In this document: in pieces, positions 35,797-44,517 of the stretch | Numbering within the stretch: position 1 is the stretch's first letter | Layout of the letters: each line of letters starts with the position of its first letter | DNA from: Mariprofundus sp. NF | GTDB lineage: Bacteria; Pseudomonadota; Zetaproteobacteria; Mariprofundales; Mariprofundaceae | Direction of reading: 5' to 3' | DNA length: 64,000 nucleotides | Assembly: GCF_013387455.1 (NCBI RefSeq) | Contig: NZ_VWNC01000003.1 | Location: 248,001 to 312,000, forward strand | The notes under the pieces: model-generated | Told to the model about the DNA's origin: nothing | Database searches by the model: none | The model's input: only the letters and a program-made list of their open reading frames with translations | Translations under genes and position numbers: made by a program

Positions 35797-36861
35797 ATGT
35801 TCAAAGCAGAACAGCATATCGATACGCTGATCATCGGTCAGGGATTGGCCGGTTCCATACTTGCCTGGCAGCTGATGCAGCGCGGTCAACGGGTTTTCAT
35901 CGTTGCTGACGAAACCTCACCTTCAGCCTCACGTGTGGCTGCCGGCCTGTTCAATCCGGTGACCGGACAACGACTGGTGCTGCAAGCCAATGCTGAAACA
36001 GTCATCCCTGTTGCCATCAATTTCTACCGCCAGCTGGAGCAGCGCTTTAAGCAGGTATTCTTCTATGAAAAAGAGATGTTACGCATATTCAGAAATGAAA
36101 AAGAGCTCCTGAAATTTAATCAGCGATCGCAAGATCCTGCTTATACTCAATACCTTGGAGATGGCTGCACAGACCACCCTCTTCTAAAAACCACACATGG
36201 TATATTCGTACAACGCAATACAGGTTATCTTGATACCAATGCCCTACTTGACTGCTTTAAGACGTTCTTCACTGCACATGCGAGTTATATCGCATCCTGT
36301 TTCAACCACGCTGAACTCGTCATCAAAGAAAAAAATGTTTCATGGCGTGGTGTAGATGCGCAGCGGGTGATCTTTTGCGAAGGGTTCATGGCAAAGGAGA
36401 ACCCCTGGTTCAACTGGCTGCCCTTTCAGCCCGCCAAGGGTGAGATCCTCAGTTTCACAACCGATCAGCAACTGCCCGAGCAAATTATCAATGGTGGAAA
36501 ATGGATGCTTCCCGTTGCTGATGGCAGTTTTAAAACCGGTGCCACTTACGATCATGACCTCACCAATATAGAATCCTCAGAAGCTGGTGAAACCGAACTG
36601 ATGAATGGTATGCAAAATCTCCTGAGCTCCCCTATCGACTTCAAACTGTTGGATCATCAGGTAGGAGTAAGGCCCAACACGCTGGATAAACAGCCCTTCC
36701 TCGGCTGCCATCCATCACAACCGCGCCTGGCTATCTTCAACGGCTTTGGCTCCAAAGGGTCGATGTTGATCCCTTATTATGCGGAACGCTTTGCCAGCCA
36801 CCTCACAGAGGGCTCACCTATCCCGGATGAGGCGGATATAAGCAGGATCAGTTATGACTAG
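35797..36861 (+). CDS. FAD-dependent oxidoreductase (DAO family)
   Basis: A 354-aa flavoprotein of the D-amino-acid oxidase/glycine oxidase superfamily. N-terminal dinucleotide motif DTLIIGQGLAGSILAWQL, then FIVADETSPSASRVAAGLFN, PVTGQRLVL, and a C-terminal VGVRPNTLDKQPFLGCHP and FNGFGSKGSMLIPYYAE. This resembles the oxidase half of MnmC and related small oxidases. Substrate not identifiable. The ATG at 35797 is chosen because homology begins there. It overlaps the next gene by 8 bases. Confidence 0.8.
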   Translation: MFKAEQHIDTLIIGQGLAGSILAWQLMQRGQRVFIVADETSPSASRVAAGLFNPVTGQRLVLQANAETVIPVAINFYRQLEQRFKQVFFYEKEMLRIFRNEKELLKFNQRSQDPAYTQYLGDGCTDHPLLKTTHGIFVQRNTGYLDTNALLDCFKTFFTAHASYIASCFNHAELVIKEKNVSWRGVDAQRVIFCEGFMAKENPWFNWLPFQPAKGEILSFTTDQQLPEQIINGGKWMLPVADGSFKTGATYDHDLTNIESSEAGETELMNGMQNLLSSPIDFKLLDHQVGVRPNTLDKQPFLGCHPSQPRLAIFNGFGSKGSMLIPYYAERFASHLTEGSPIPDEADISRISYD

Positions 36862-37426
36862 AATATCTTTGACCGGGCAGGTACACGCTCACCTGCTGCC
36901 CCATCTCGGCAGTGACACCATTGCTATTGATGCCACCGCAGGCAATGGCCATGACACCCTGTTTCTCGCTACAAACATTGGCGAAAACGGCCACGTCTAC
37001 GCCTTCGATATTCAGGCGCAGGCGATTGAGAACAGCCGCAACAGATTATCAACCGCAGGTCTCTCTAATCGGGTAACCATGATTCATAGCGGTCACGAAA
37101 ACATGACTGCTCAGATACCAGATATCCATCGCGGCAGCGTCGATATCATCATGTTTAATCTGGGTTATCTTCCCAGTGCAGATAAATCTCTGATTACCAC
37201 CACAGCAACCACCATCAAAGCACTGGATGCTGCAACAGAGCTGTTAGCCGGAAACGGCATCATCTCTATTCTCGCCTATCCGGGACACCCCGGTGGCAAG
37301 GAGGAGACAGCGGCAGTGATTCAATGGGCAAACAGGCTATCGCAACAACTATTCACGGTACGTATGCACAACCCGGATCAGGATCCGCACACCTCACCGC
37401 AATGGATTGAGATCATCGCCTGTTAA
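36854..37426 (+). CDS. SAM-dependent methyltransferase (YtqB-type rRNA methylase family)
   Basis: A 190-aa class I methyltransferase. SAM motif I AIDATAGNGHDTLFLA (about 24-39), motif II VYAFDIQAQAI, and VDIIMFNLGYLPSADKSLIT as motif IV, which matches the YtqB/PF06962 family. C-terminal SILAYPGHPGGKEE follows. Substrate unknown; related enzymes act on RNA. It overlaps the flavoenzyme gene by 8 bases and its stop overlaps the end of the convergent kinase by 4 bases. Confidence 0.84.
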   Translation: MTRISLTGQVHAHLLPHLGSDTIAIDATAGNGHDTLFLATNIGENGHVYAFDIQAQAIENSRNRLSTAGLSNRVTMIHSGHENMTAQIPDIHRGSVDIIMFNLGYLPSADKSLITTTATTIKALDAATELLAGNGIISILAYPGHPGGKEETAAVIQWANRLSQQLFTVRMHNPDQDPHTSPQWIEIIAC

Positions 37427-39663
37427 TCGTTGGAAGAGGCTTTTCTTCCCGACTGGAATATCTCCATCGTCTGATTCGAAAGCTCCTCCTGCTCCACATC
37501 GCGACCATGCGAAAACGGTATCGAGACAGCAATATGCATACCCTTGCCCGGGGAACTGATAAAATCACATTTGCCATTCAGCGATCGAACACGTTCATGA
37601 ATACCGATCATGCCAAGTCCCATCATATCCAGACTACTCACATCTGCGCCGACACCATCATCCTGGACATCCAGTTTAAGCAGTGGCCCACCATCGCGAA
37701 CCACCGCAACGTCAATGGTCACTGAACTGGCTTTGGCGTGCCTTGAAATGTTGGTGAGGCTCTCCTGAATCAATCGATAGGTGGCCACCTTCACCATATC
37801 CGGCAGCTGATTCAGTGCGCCTGAACAGTTAAATGAACAGGCGATATTATTGTTTCTTTGCCACTGCTTAATCACATCCAGCAGACCATCCTGAAGATTG
37901 GATGCATCCAGCATATCCGGCCTGATGCGCTTAAGGATACGGCGAACATTCCTGAACAGCCTGTCGATCATCAGCTTGATCTCTCCGGCATCAGTAATCA
38001 CCTGTGGATCTTCTGACTGCTTAGCCAGTAGCGTGGCAATGGTCTTCACCGCAGTCAGGGGCTGACCCAGCTCATCATGAAGTTCACGGGCAATATAACT
38101 TCGCTCATTCTCGGCAGCAGTGATAAGCCTGCGAGAGAGATGACGACTCTTCTCAGAGAGATGCAGGAGCTGTGTTTCGGCATGCTGTCGCTCACCGATC
38201 AGCCTGTTAAATGCTCTGGCTAATTGGCCGATCTCATCACCTCTGGACTCATTCAATAACAGCTCGTAGTTCTCCTGATGGGTGGCTGATTGCAACGTTT
38301 CTGCCATCAATGTGAGTGATCCAGCCACATGCCTGATGAGGTAGTAGGCCGAGTAGAGCGTAATGATAAGCAGCAGCAGACTCAAAAGAAGGTAGTAGAG
38401 CATGGATCGGTAAGCGGCCTGCAACTGCTGACCAATGCCCCGATGGATATCCTGCTCCAGCGCTCCGGCAACCTCGAAAATATGCTGCATGCGCTCTGAA
38501 GTTGAAACCCACCAATCTGTCGAATCGATTTTAGTAATGTGTAATCGCAAAAACTCAATCGCATCCAATGCAGGGCGATCATCCACTCTGACCCGTTTGT
38601 CGATTTCAGAGATGCTCCTGCCCTGCCCCCGCATCTGGCCAATGGTATCGATATAGCCGTGATACTGCTCTACCGTAGCCTCAATAATTGCAATCCTGTC
38701 AGCGATCTCACCACCAAGATTCAGGTGCTTAATATCACTGGACAACAGTTTGAAGAGCTTCATCTGCTCATGAAACAGCTTCTCGTAATCGCTATCCCCC
38801 CTGATTACATAGTTCTTGAAAGCGTGGATCAGGCCGCCATAACCCACTGTCGCATGTAACCTGTTGAGCAGGTCATTGAGTTGTACCTGCTCTTTTAGAG
38901 CTGCTCTTAACTGCTCGGCATGATGCACAACCGGCTCATCAAACCTTGCGTTAAGCATGGTGACAAAACGAGTCTCACCAACACGCTTAAATCGATCAAT
39001 CAGCTCATTTTGGTGGCTGATATAGTTATCAACTTTCAACAACTCCGAGACAGAAAATGTGCCTCCTTCAATCATTTCGTAGGTAATTCCACGCTCCTGC
39101 CCCGACTCCTCAATCAGCCACATGAGCTTCATATAGGCATCGAACCTGTCTCTTAGCTCAGCGCTTATACTCATGCCGGTGATATCTCCAGCCTGTTGAA
39201 TAAGGCTGTCGGTATAATCTGAATAACTGTCGAAAGATCCCTGCTTGCCAGCGCTGCGTAGCGCGATAACCCCCTGTAGAGACTCCACCATACTATCGAT
39301 ACTCTTGAGTTTGACTGAACCTTGCCATTGTTGACGGTAACTGGAGAGCAGAGTGGTAAGCTTCTCTACTTCATCATCACTTTTCTGCTGCTGCTTAAGC
39401 ATTTTAATGCGCAGGGGCTCTTTTGAACCCGCTAAAAATCCAGCCGTAAGAGCGAACTCCTTCTCAAGCTCATAAACGAGCAGGTTAACATGACGAGTAA
39501 CCTCAAAAGCATCCTGTGAACGACTAATCTGCGTGAGCTCACCCCAACGATGACTGAAGTGATAAACCGTAAAAGCCAGCAACATAAACACAAACAGGCT
39601 TACAATCAGAATGACTCTGTTTTTGATAGAGAATGATGCTGGCTTTAAGGTGACAGAATTCAT
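37423..39663 (-). CDS. NIT-domain sensor histidine kinase (NarX-like HisKA_3)
   Basis: A 746-aa membrane sensor kinase. TM1 at about 16-36, a long periplasmic helical region (about 40-415) resembling the nitrate/nitrite-sensing NIT domain (LTAGFLAGSKEPL and ERGITYEMIEGG), TM2 at about 425-447, HAMP to about 500, then HisKA_3 with phospho-acceptor H529 in ARELHDELGQPL and an HATPase domain with RLIQESLTNISRHAKAS, DDGVG and GLGMIGIHERV. It should phosphorylate a NarL-type regulator, but none lies nearby. Its ATG overlaps the lipB stop. Ligand not proven. Confidence 0.85.
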   Translation of the reverse strand: MNSVTLKPASFSIKNRVILIVSLFVFMLLAFTVYHFSHRWGELTQISRSQDAFEVTRHVNLLVYELEKEFALTAGFLAGSKEPLRIKMLKQQQKSDDEVEKLTTLLSSYRQQWQGSVKLKSIDSMVESLQGVIALRSAGKQGSFDSYSDYTDSLIQQAGDITGMSISAELRDRFDAYMKLMWLIEESGQERGITYEMIEGGTFSVSELLKVDNYISHQNELIDRFKRVGETRFVTMLNARFDEPVVHHAEQLRAALKEQVQLNDLLNRLHATVGYGGLIHAFKNYVIRGDSDYEKLFHEQMKLFKLLSSDIKHLNLGGEIADRIAIIEATVEQYHGYIDTIGQMRGQGRSISEIDKRVRVDDRPALDAIEFLRLHITKIDSTDWWVSTSERMQHIFEVAGALEQDIHRGIGQQLQAAYRSMLYYLLLSLLLLIITLYSAYYLIRHVAGSLTLMAETLQSATHQENYELLLNESRGDEIGQLARAFNRLIGERQHAETQLLHLSEKSRHLSRRLITAAENERSYIARELHDELGQPLTAVKTIATLLAKQSEDPQVITDAGEIKLMIDRLFRNVRRILKRIRPDMLDASNLQDGLLDVIKQWQRNNNIACSFNCSGALNQLPDMVKVATYRLIQESLTNISRHAKASSVTIDVAVVRDGGPLLKLDVQDDGVGADVSSLDMMGLGMIGIHERVRSLNGKCDFISSPGKGMHIAVSIPFSHGRDVEQEELSNQTMEIFQSGRKASSND

Positions 39664-40286
39664 TGGCTCATCAACCGGTTGAAGTGGTCAGACCAGCGAG
39701 AGGCCAGTTCAGGTAGAGCAAGCGGCTCGATAAACGACGAGAGAGAGACCACCTTAGATTGCAGGCCACACGGATTGATCGCAGCAAACCACTTCTCATC
39801 AACATCCACATTCAGTGCCATACCGTGGTAAGCCACGCCACCACTGACTCGCACGCCAAGTGCAGCAATCTTACCCTCTGCCGTCCATACACCTGGAAAA
39901 CCACACCTGCTCTCTGCAGTGATGCCCAGTTCTCTGAGCAACGCAATGCATGAGACTTCAAGCAGATGCACATACTGCTTTACGCCAAGCTGACGATTTT
40001 TAAGATGAATAATGGGGTAGAGCATAAGCTGGCCGGGACCGTGAAAGGTCATCTCGCCACCCCGATCACTCTTCACAACTGCTGCAGGCAGAAGCTCTTC
40101 CAGACGGTTGTCCACGCCACGGCGGCCAGTCGTATAGACCGCTTCGTGCTCGCAGCAGAAGACAATCTCTTCATCCGCACCTTTGCCAACTGCACCGGCA
40201 CGCGCCGATAACATCTGCCAGAGCGGTTCATACGCCTGCCGCCCCAGCCAACTGTAGATAAGATCCCGACTGCCCATTCTTCGCAT
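39660..40286 (-). CDS. lipB: Octanoyl-ACP:protein transferase LipB
   Basis: LipB, 208 aa from the start at 40286, transfers octanoate from ACP to lipoyl domains. Motifs: GRRGVDNRL, SDRGGEMTFHGPGQLMLYPI, the catalytic lysine in EGKIAALGVRVSGGVAYHG and catalytic cysteine in INPCGLQS. An alternative ATG at 40277 exists; a longer open frame upstream is Cys-rich and not homologous. Its stop overlaps the kinase start, so a lipoylation enzyme and a sensor kinase share a transcript. lipA is not adjacent. Confidence 0.92.
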   Translation of the reverse strand: MRRMGSRDLIYSWLGRQAYEPLWQMLSARAGAVGKGADEEIVFCCEHEAVYTTGRRGVDNRLEELLPAAVVKSDRGGEMTFHGPGQLMLYPIIHLKNRQLGVKQYVHLLEVSCIALLRELGITAESRCGFPGVWTAEGKIAALGVRVSGGVAYHGMALNVDVDEKWFAAINPCGLQSKVVSLSSFIEPLALPELASRWSDHFNRLMSQ

Positions 40287-40352
40287 ACTACAAGGGGGCT
40301 TCCTACTGTATATGCTCTTTTTATCACTGCATAAAATATGGCAACAGCAACA

Positions 40353-40447
40353 GTACCCCCAATAAAACGGGGGATACCCAAACCTAAGAAAAATCCTAGG
40401 GTATGCGCCGTTATGATTTTGACGGTTGTGGGGACCCAAAATCATAA
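40353..40447 (+). promoter_or_regulatory. Hairpin-rich leader upstream of a 39-codon gene
   Basis: Three stems can be read. Stem 1 is GTACCCCC (40353-40360) with GGGGG-A-TAC (40369-40377). Stem 2 is ATACCC (40374-40379) with GGGTAT (40399-40404), which shares bases with stem 1 and so excludes it. Stem 3 is a perfect 11-bp pair TTATGATTTTG (40411-40421) with CAAAATCATAA (40437-40447), with an inner GGT/ACC. I matched it to no known riboswitch class. It lies between divergent lipB and the small gene. Confidence 0.45.
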
Positions 40448-40480
40448 TTTAAAATAATATCGGGGAAATTGGAGGAGATG

Positions 40481-40600
40481 ATGGAAGGTCTTCCTATCGT
40501 TGGGATTGGCATAGTCGGCATTGCGCTACTGTGCGGAATTCTGGTCTATGTCGTAGTCATTGCACAAAAAAAACAGGACCAACAACAGAAGATGGATTAG
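40481..40600 (+). CDS. 39-aa single-pass membrane protein, unknown
   Basis: A short open frame with a strong GGAGG ribosome site 5 bases before ATG (an ATG one codon earlier is too close to it). One hydrophobic helix at about residues 5-28 (IVGIGIVGIALLCGILVYVV) is followed by a polar tail KKQDQQQKMD, suggesting N-out or N-in anchoring with a cytoplasmic tail. Not recognised. It stands alone after a structured leader and is followed, 40 bases later, by the end of a convergent gene. Confidence 0.6.
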   Translation: MEGLPIVGIGIVGIALLCGILVYVVVIAQKKQDQQQKMD

Positions 40601-40640
40601 AAGTAACAGGCAAAGATATCTGGCCGACCTGTTAAGGCGG

Positions 40641-42425
40641 TCAGTTTTCTTTGGGGTAGAGATCCCGGATCAGATCGCTATAGAGCTCACATATTTTTCG
40701 ACGTTTCAGCTTCAGGGTCGGTGTCAGTAGACCTGAATCCTGACTCCACTCCTGCCCAACAAAAGCAAAACGTTTGACCTGCATAAAGCTGGAAAGATCG
40801 TGCTCTTCACTGCGCATCTGAACCAGCATCCAGTTATGTACCCTGTCATCCTCCTGCCAGTGATCCGGCAGCTCTTCATTCATCGTCTGCTGCCACAACC
40901 TGCGCAGGCCATCACCATCGGGCACAATCAGCGCCACCACATCAGGCCTGTTATCGGCCACAACCATGGCCTGCAGAATAGCCGGTGACTGGGTCAGATG
41001 CTGCTCAATCACAGCAGGTGCAACATTCTCACCATTGGAGAGCACCATAATCTCCTTTTTCCTATCCACGATTTTGATATAACCATCAGCATCAACCTCA
41101 ACGATATCACCGGTTAACAGCCAGCCATCAGCATCAAACATGGCGGCACTCTCCTCCTGCCTCTGCCAGTAGCCCTGCATCACCATCGGCCCTTTCACCA
41201 GCAGCTCTCCATCCTCAGCCACCTTGATTTCAACACCGGGCAGGGCTGGACCTACCGTTTCCGGTTTAATGGCACCAAAACGATTTACTGAAAGCACGGG
41301 GGAGGTTTCAGTCAGCCCGTAACCCGGCAACACCTTGATACCGGCAGCCAGCAGGAAACAGGCAATATCAGGATGCAGGGCAGCACCACCAGAGATAAAA
41401 GCACGAATAGAGCCACCCATCTTTTCACGCAGTTTGGCATTAACAACATTATCCAGGAGAGACCAGATCACTGCTTTACCAACGCTTAAGGAGCGTCCCT
41501 GCTGCTCCAGTTCGAACTGTTCCATACCCAGCTTTTGAGCCAGCTTGAACAGCTTCTGTTTGATAGCCGGCCCATCAGCCAGCTTGGCCTGCACACCGGC
41601 ATAGATCTTCTCATACAGGCGTGGCACAGAGATCATCACTGTGGGTTTTACCTCCGGCATATCCCGCAGCAACGTGGTCACTGCTTCCGCATAAGCGATC
41701 TCTGAACCGCATACGGTAGGCAGAAAATGGCCGACAGTACGCTCAAAGGCGTGGGATGCAGGCAGAAAAGAGAGGAAAACATCATCGGAAAAAACAGCCA
41801 CCCCGCCAAGGCCCGCGGCCACATCAGAGAGCAGATTATCATGGCTTAACATCACCCCTTTGGGAAAGCCGGTTGTGCCGGAGGTGTAGATCAGTGTCGC
41901 CAGCATATCACGCTCAGGACTACAGGCTTCAAGCCGATGATCCCAACTCTCATCCAGAGCAATCGCACTGATCGAGTCGGACTCACCATGAAATGGCAGC
42001 AGAGGTTTATCTATCCCCTCCAGCTTCTCCAGCTGATCCCCCTCCTCAACAAAGATGGCCGAGACACCTGCATCTGCAAAGACATACTGCACTGCCTCAA
42101 GTGGGTCAGTGAAATAGGCCGGAACGGTTACCGCCCCCAATCTTAAAATAGCGAAATCGGCAATAAACCACTCCGGGCAGTTATGGCCGAGAATGCCGAC
42201 CCGATCACCGGCTTTTACACCGCTGGATTCCAGCCATGCCGCCACACGCAGTACCGCCTGCTGTACCCGGATACGACTCCACTGTTTCCATGTTCCATCA
42301 GCCTGGCGAAAACGCAGCATCGGTTTATCAAGCCAGTCAGGCGGTGATGCCAGCAGAAGATCAGAGAGGCAATTCGCCTTCTCCACCTGAACCAGGCCGG
42401 GACAACTACTCTCCGTTGAATCCAT
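40641..42425 (-). CDS. Long-chain fatty acid-CoA ligase (AMP-forming)
   Basis: A 594-aa acyl-CoA synthetase (FadD/FAA family), activates fatty acids with ATP and CoA. P-loop-like TLIYTSGTTGFPKGVMLSHD, FLPASHAFERTVGHFL, the AMP motif LPGYGLTETSPVL, and the C-terminal GWLLTGDIVEVDADGYIKIVDRKKE in parts. The ATG at 42425 has a GGAGGT ribosome site; an earlier ATG lacks one. It overlaps the upstream fadJ-like gene by 20 bases and is last in a three-gene beta-oxidation operon. Confidence 0.92.
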   Translation of the reverse strand: MDSTESSCPGLVQVEKANCLSDLLLASPPDWLDKPMLRFRQADGTWKQWSRIRVQQAVLRVAAWLESSGVKAGDRVGILGHNCPEWFIADFAILRLGAVTVPAYFTDPLEAVQYVFADAGVSAIFVEEGDQLEKLEGIDKPLLPFHGESDSISAIALDESWDHRLEACSPERDMLATLIYTSGTTGFPKGVMLSHDNLLSDVAAGLGGVAVFSDDVFLSFLPASHAFERTVGHFLPTVCGSEIAYAEAVTTLLRDMPEVKPTVMISVPRLYEKIYAGVQAKLADGPAIKQKLFKLAQKLGMEQFELEQQGRSLSVGKAVIWSLLDNVVNAKLREKMGGSIRAFISGGAALHPDIACFLLAAGIKVLPGYGLTETSPVLSVNRFGAIKPETVGPALPGVEIKVAEDGELLVKGPMVMQGYWQRQEESAAMFDADGWLLTGDIVEVDADGYIKIVDRKKEIMVLSNGENVAPAVIEQHLTQSPAILQAMVVADNRPDVVALIVPDGDGLRRLWQQTMNEELPDHWQEDDRVHNWMLVQMRSEEHDLSSFMQVKRFAFVGQEWSQDSGLLTPTLKLKRRKICELYSDLIRDLYPKEN

Positions 42426-44517
42426 CCAGCACCTCCAGATTTGCAGGCAGTTCATAACCGGCCTGCTCAATCCTCATTTTCAAATCTGATCGTTCACATC
42501 CTGCGAAATAGCGCAGTAGCCCGCCTCGAAATGGCGGGAAGCCGATGCCGTAGATAAATGCAGCATCCAGATGAACCGGATCATCCACCACCTTCTCACT
42601 CAGGCAATTCAGTGCTTCAATCAACATCGGAATAAGACAGGCATCAACCACACTGCTATTGCTCATCGTCGATGACTCCACAGTGATATCAGCATCTGTT
42701 TCATGTTCCCTGACCTTAAAACCGGGCAGATAGTTGCCAAGTTCAGGATTCAAATTCCCCTGTTTTCCCTTCTCATAACTGAAGAAGCCTTTGCCGGATT
42801 TCTCACCCAGCAGGCCATCACTGACCATGGACCCGAACCAGTGCGGCATGGCAAAGCGTTCAGGCTGCTCTGCCCCCAGTGTTTCACCGAGATGGGCTCC
42901 GACATGGAAACAGATATCCAGACCAACCCTGTCGGCCAGCTCAATCGCACCCATCGGCATACCGAAGTTTTTCAGCGCCCCATCCACATGTTCGGGTTTC
43001 TGACCCGCCTCAATCAGTTTAAGAGCCGCCACCATAAATGGCATCAGACAACGGTTGACAAGAAAACCGGGGCGATCTGCCACGATGATCGGGTATTTAC
43101 CCCACGATGCTGCCAGTGCACAGGTTTTATCGACGCACTCACTTGTGGTTTTCTCGCCCGCAATCACCTCCACCAGTGGCATCTTCGGTGCCGGATTAAA
43201 GAAGTGGAGACCGGCAATACGACCGGCATTGGCACGCCGATGCTGCATATCGGTCACAGCCAGTGAGGAGGTATTGGAGAGCAGCAGTGCATCTCTGGAT
43301 ACATGTTTGCCGACTTCCAGCCAGAGTTTTCGTTTCACTTTGATATCTTCAACCACCGCCTCAATCACCACATCGGCATCGGCCAGACCACTGCTATCAA
43401 GCACGGTGCGTATACGTGAGAGACGACGTTGATCAGTTCTACCTCTGCGGGTGGCCAATCTGCCGATCCCCTGCATGCCACGAGCCAGCGGTTCTGCCGC
43501 CACCTCATGCAGATCAACAGCCATCGTTTTTGCTGCCACCCAGGCGATACCGCCACCCATCACACCGGCGCCATAAACAGCTGTCTTCTTAAAACCTGCC
43601 ACCGCTTCGCGACCGCGTGCTGCCGCGGGCTGTTTTTTTAGAGAATCGCCGAGATGGAATACCCGAATAAGATTTTTACAGGTGGGTGTGACAGCCAGTT
43701 TGCCGAGTGATTCAGCCTCACGGGCCAGCGCCAGACCATCGGAGATGCCGATGATCTCCTTAAGCAGGGTTATAGCAGCCGGTATGGCCGGATAGGCTGT
43801 AGCTACATCAATATGTTGAAGTCGTGCATAGGTGCGTTTCTCCACCTGCTGAAAAAACAGTTCTTTTGCAGGCCATAGCTTTAACCACCATGGATTGAAT
43901 TTTCGCGCTTTCACCTTGCCTTTGCCAGCCAGATAAAAGATCGCCTTCTCCTGTAGTTCAGGTTGAGTGATCAACGCAGCAAGTCCGATGCGTTTGGCCC
44001 GTTTGGCATCCACAGCAGAACCGCTGAGAATCATCTCCACCGCTTTGATCCAGCCAACCCGTTTGGGCAGGCGGATACAGCCGCCAAAACCGGGATGGAT
44101 GCCAATTTTAATCTCCGGTAGCGCGAGCTGGGTTTTCTTGCTCTCGACTGCCACGATATAGTCACAGGCCAGTGCTACCTCTAGACCGCCACCCATACAG
44201 GCACCATGCACCAGTGCAATCGATACTGAAGGCAGCACCTCAATACGGCGACAGAGCGATTGCCCCCGCTCAGCTAAGCGTGTCGCCTCCTTCTGATCGG
44301 TTACAGCAGCAATAATCTCCAGATCGGCACCGGCGATAAAACAGCCGCTAATACCGCTCTCCAGTACTAATATTTTCGGCGGACTCTTCTCCAGCGCCTC
44401 AAGATGCGCCTCCAGTTGCGAGATACACAACTCATCGAGCACATTGACCGATCTATCCGTGCGTGAAAAATGAAGACGGGCCTCATGGCCCTGTTGAATC
44501 AGCGTTACGACTTCCAT
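42406..44517 (-). CDS. Multifunctional enoyl-CoA hydratase/3-hydroxyacyl-CoA dehydrogenase
   Basis: A 703-aa FadJ/FadB-like enzyme. The crotonase domain (about 1-190) has ISGCFIAGADLE, HGACMGGGLEVALACDY and LPEIKIGIHPGFGGCIRLP with hydratase glutamates. The dehydrogenase domain (about 305-490) has NAD motif VYGAGVMGGGIAWVAA, and LHFFNPAPKMPLVEVI with the catalytic His. Two C-terminal dehydrogenase helical domains follow, including YGIGFPPFRGGLLRY. It overlaps the thiolase upstream by 13 bases and the ligase downstream by 20. Confidence 0.92.
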   Translation of the reverse strand: MEVVTLIQQGHEARLHFSRTDRSVNVLDELCISQLEAHLEALEKSPPKILVLESGISGCFIAGADLEIIAAVTDQKEATRLAERGQSLCRRIEVLPSVSIALVHGACMGGGLEVALACDYIVAVESKKTQLALPEIKIGIHPGFGGCIRLPKRVGWIKAVEMILSGSAVDAKRAKRIGLAALITQPELQEKAIFYLAGKGKVKARKFNPWWLKLWPAKELFFQQVEKRTYARLQHIDVATAYPAIPAAITLLKEIIGISDGLALAREAESLGKLAVTPTCKNLIRVFHLGDSLKKQPAAARGREAVAGFKKTAVYGAGVMGGGIAWVAAKTMAVDLHEVAAEPLARGMQGIGRLATRRGRTDQRRLSRIRTVLDSSGLADADVVIEAVVEDIKVKRKLWLEVGKHVSRDALLLSNTSSLAVTDMQHRRANAGRIAGLHFFNPAPKMPLVEVIAGEKTTSECVDKTCALAASWGKYPIIVADRPGFLVNRCLMPFMVAALKLIEAGQKPEHVDGALKNFGMPMGAIELADRVGLDICFHVGAHLGETLGAEQPERFAMPHWFGSMVSDGLLGEKSGKGFFSYEKGKQGNLNPELGNYLPGFKVREHETDADITVESSTMSNSSVVDACLIPMLIEALNCLSEKVVDDPVHLDAAFIYGIGFPPFRGGLLRYFAGCERSDLKMRIEQAGYELPANLEVLDGFNGE

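Noticed and set aside
39660-40445. Longer LipB starting at 40445 with a Cys-rich N-terminus
   Set aside because: The extra 53 residues resemble translated leader DNA (CCCC run) and LipB homology begins near 40286.
40353-40447. Known riboswitch class in the leader before the 39-codon gene
   Set aside because: I compared it by eye with c-di-GMP, TPP, fluoride and manganese patterns and found no shared core; kept only as a candidate structured leader.
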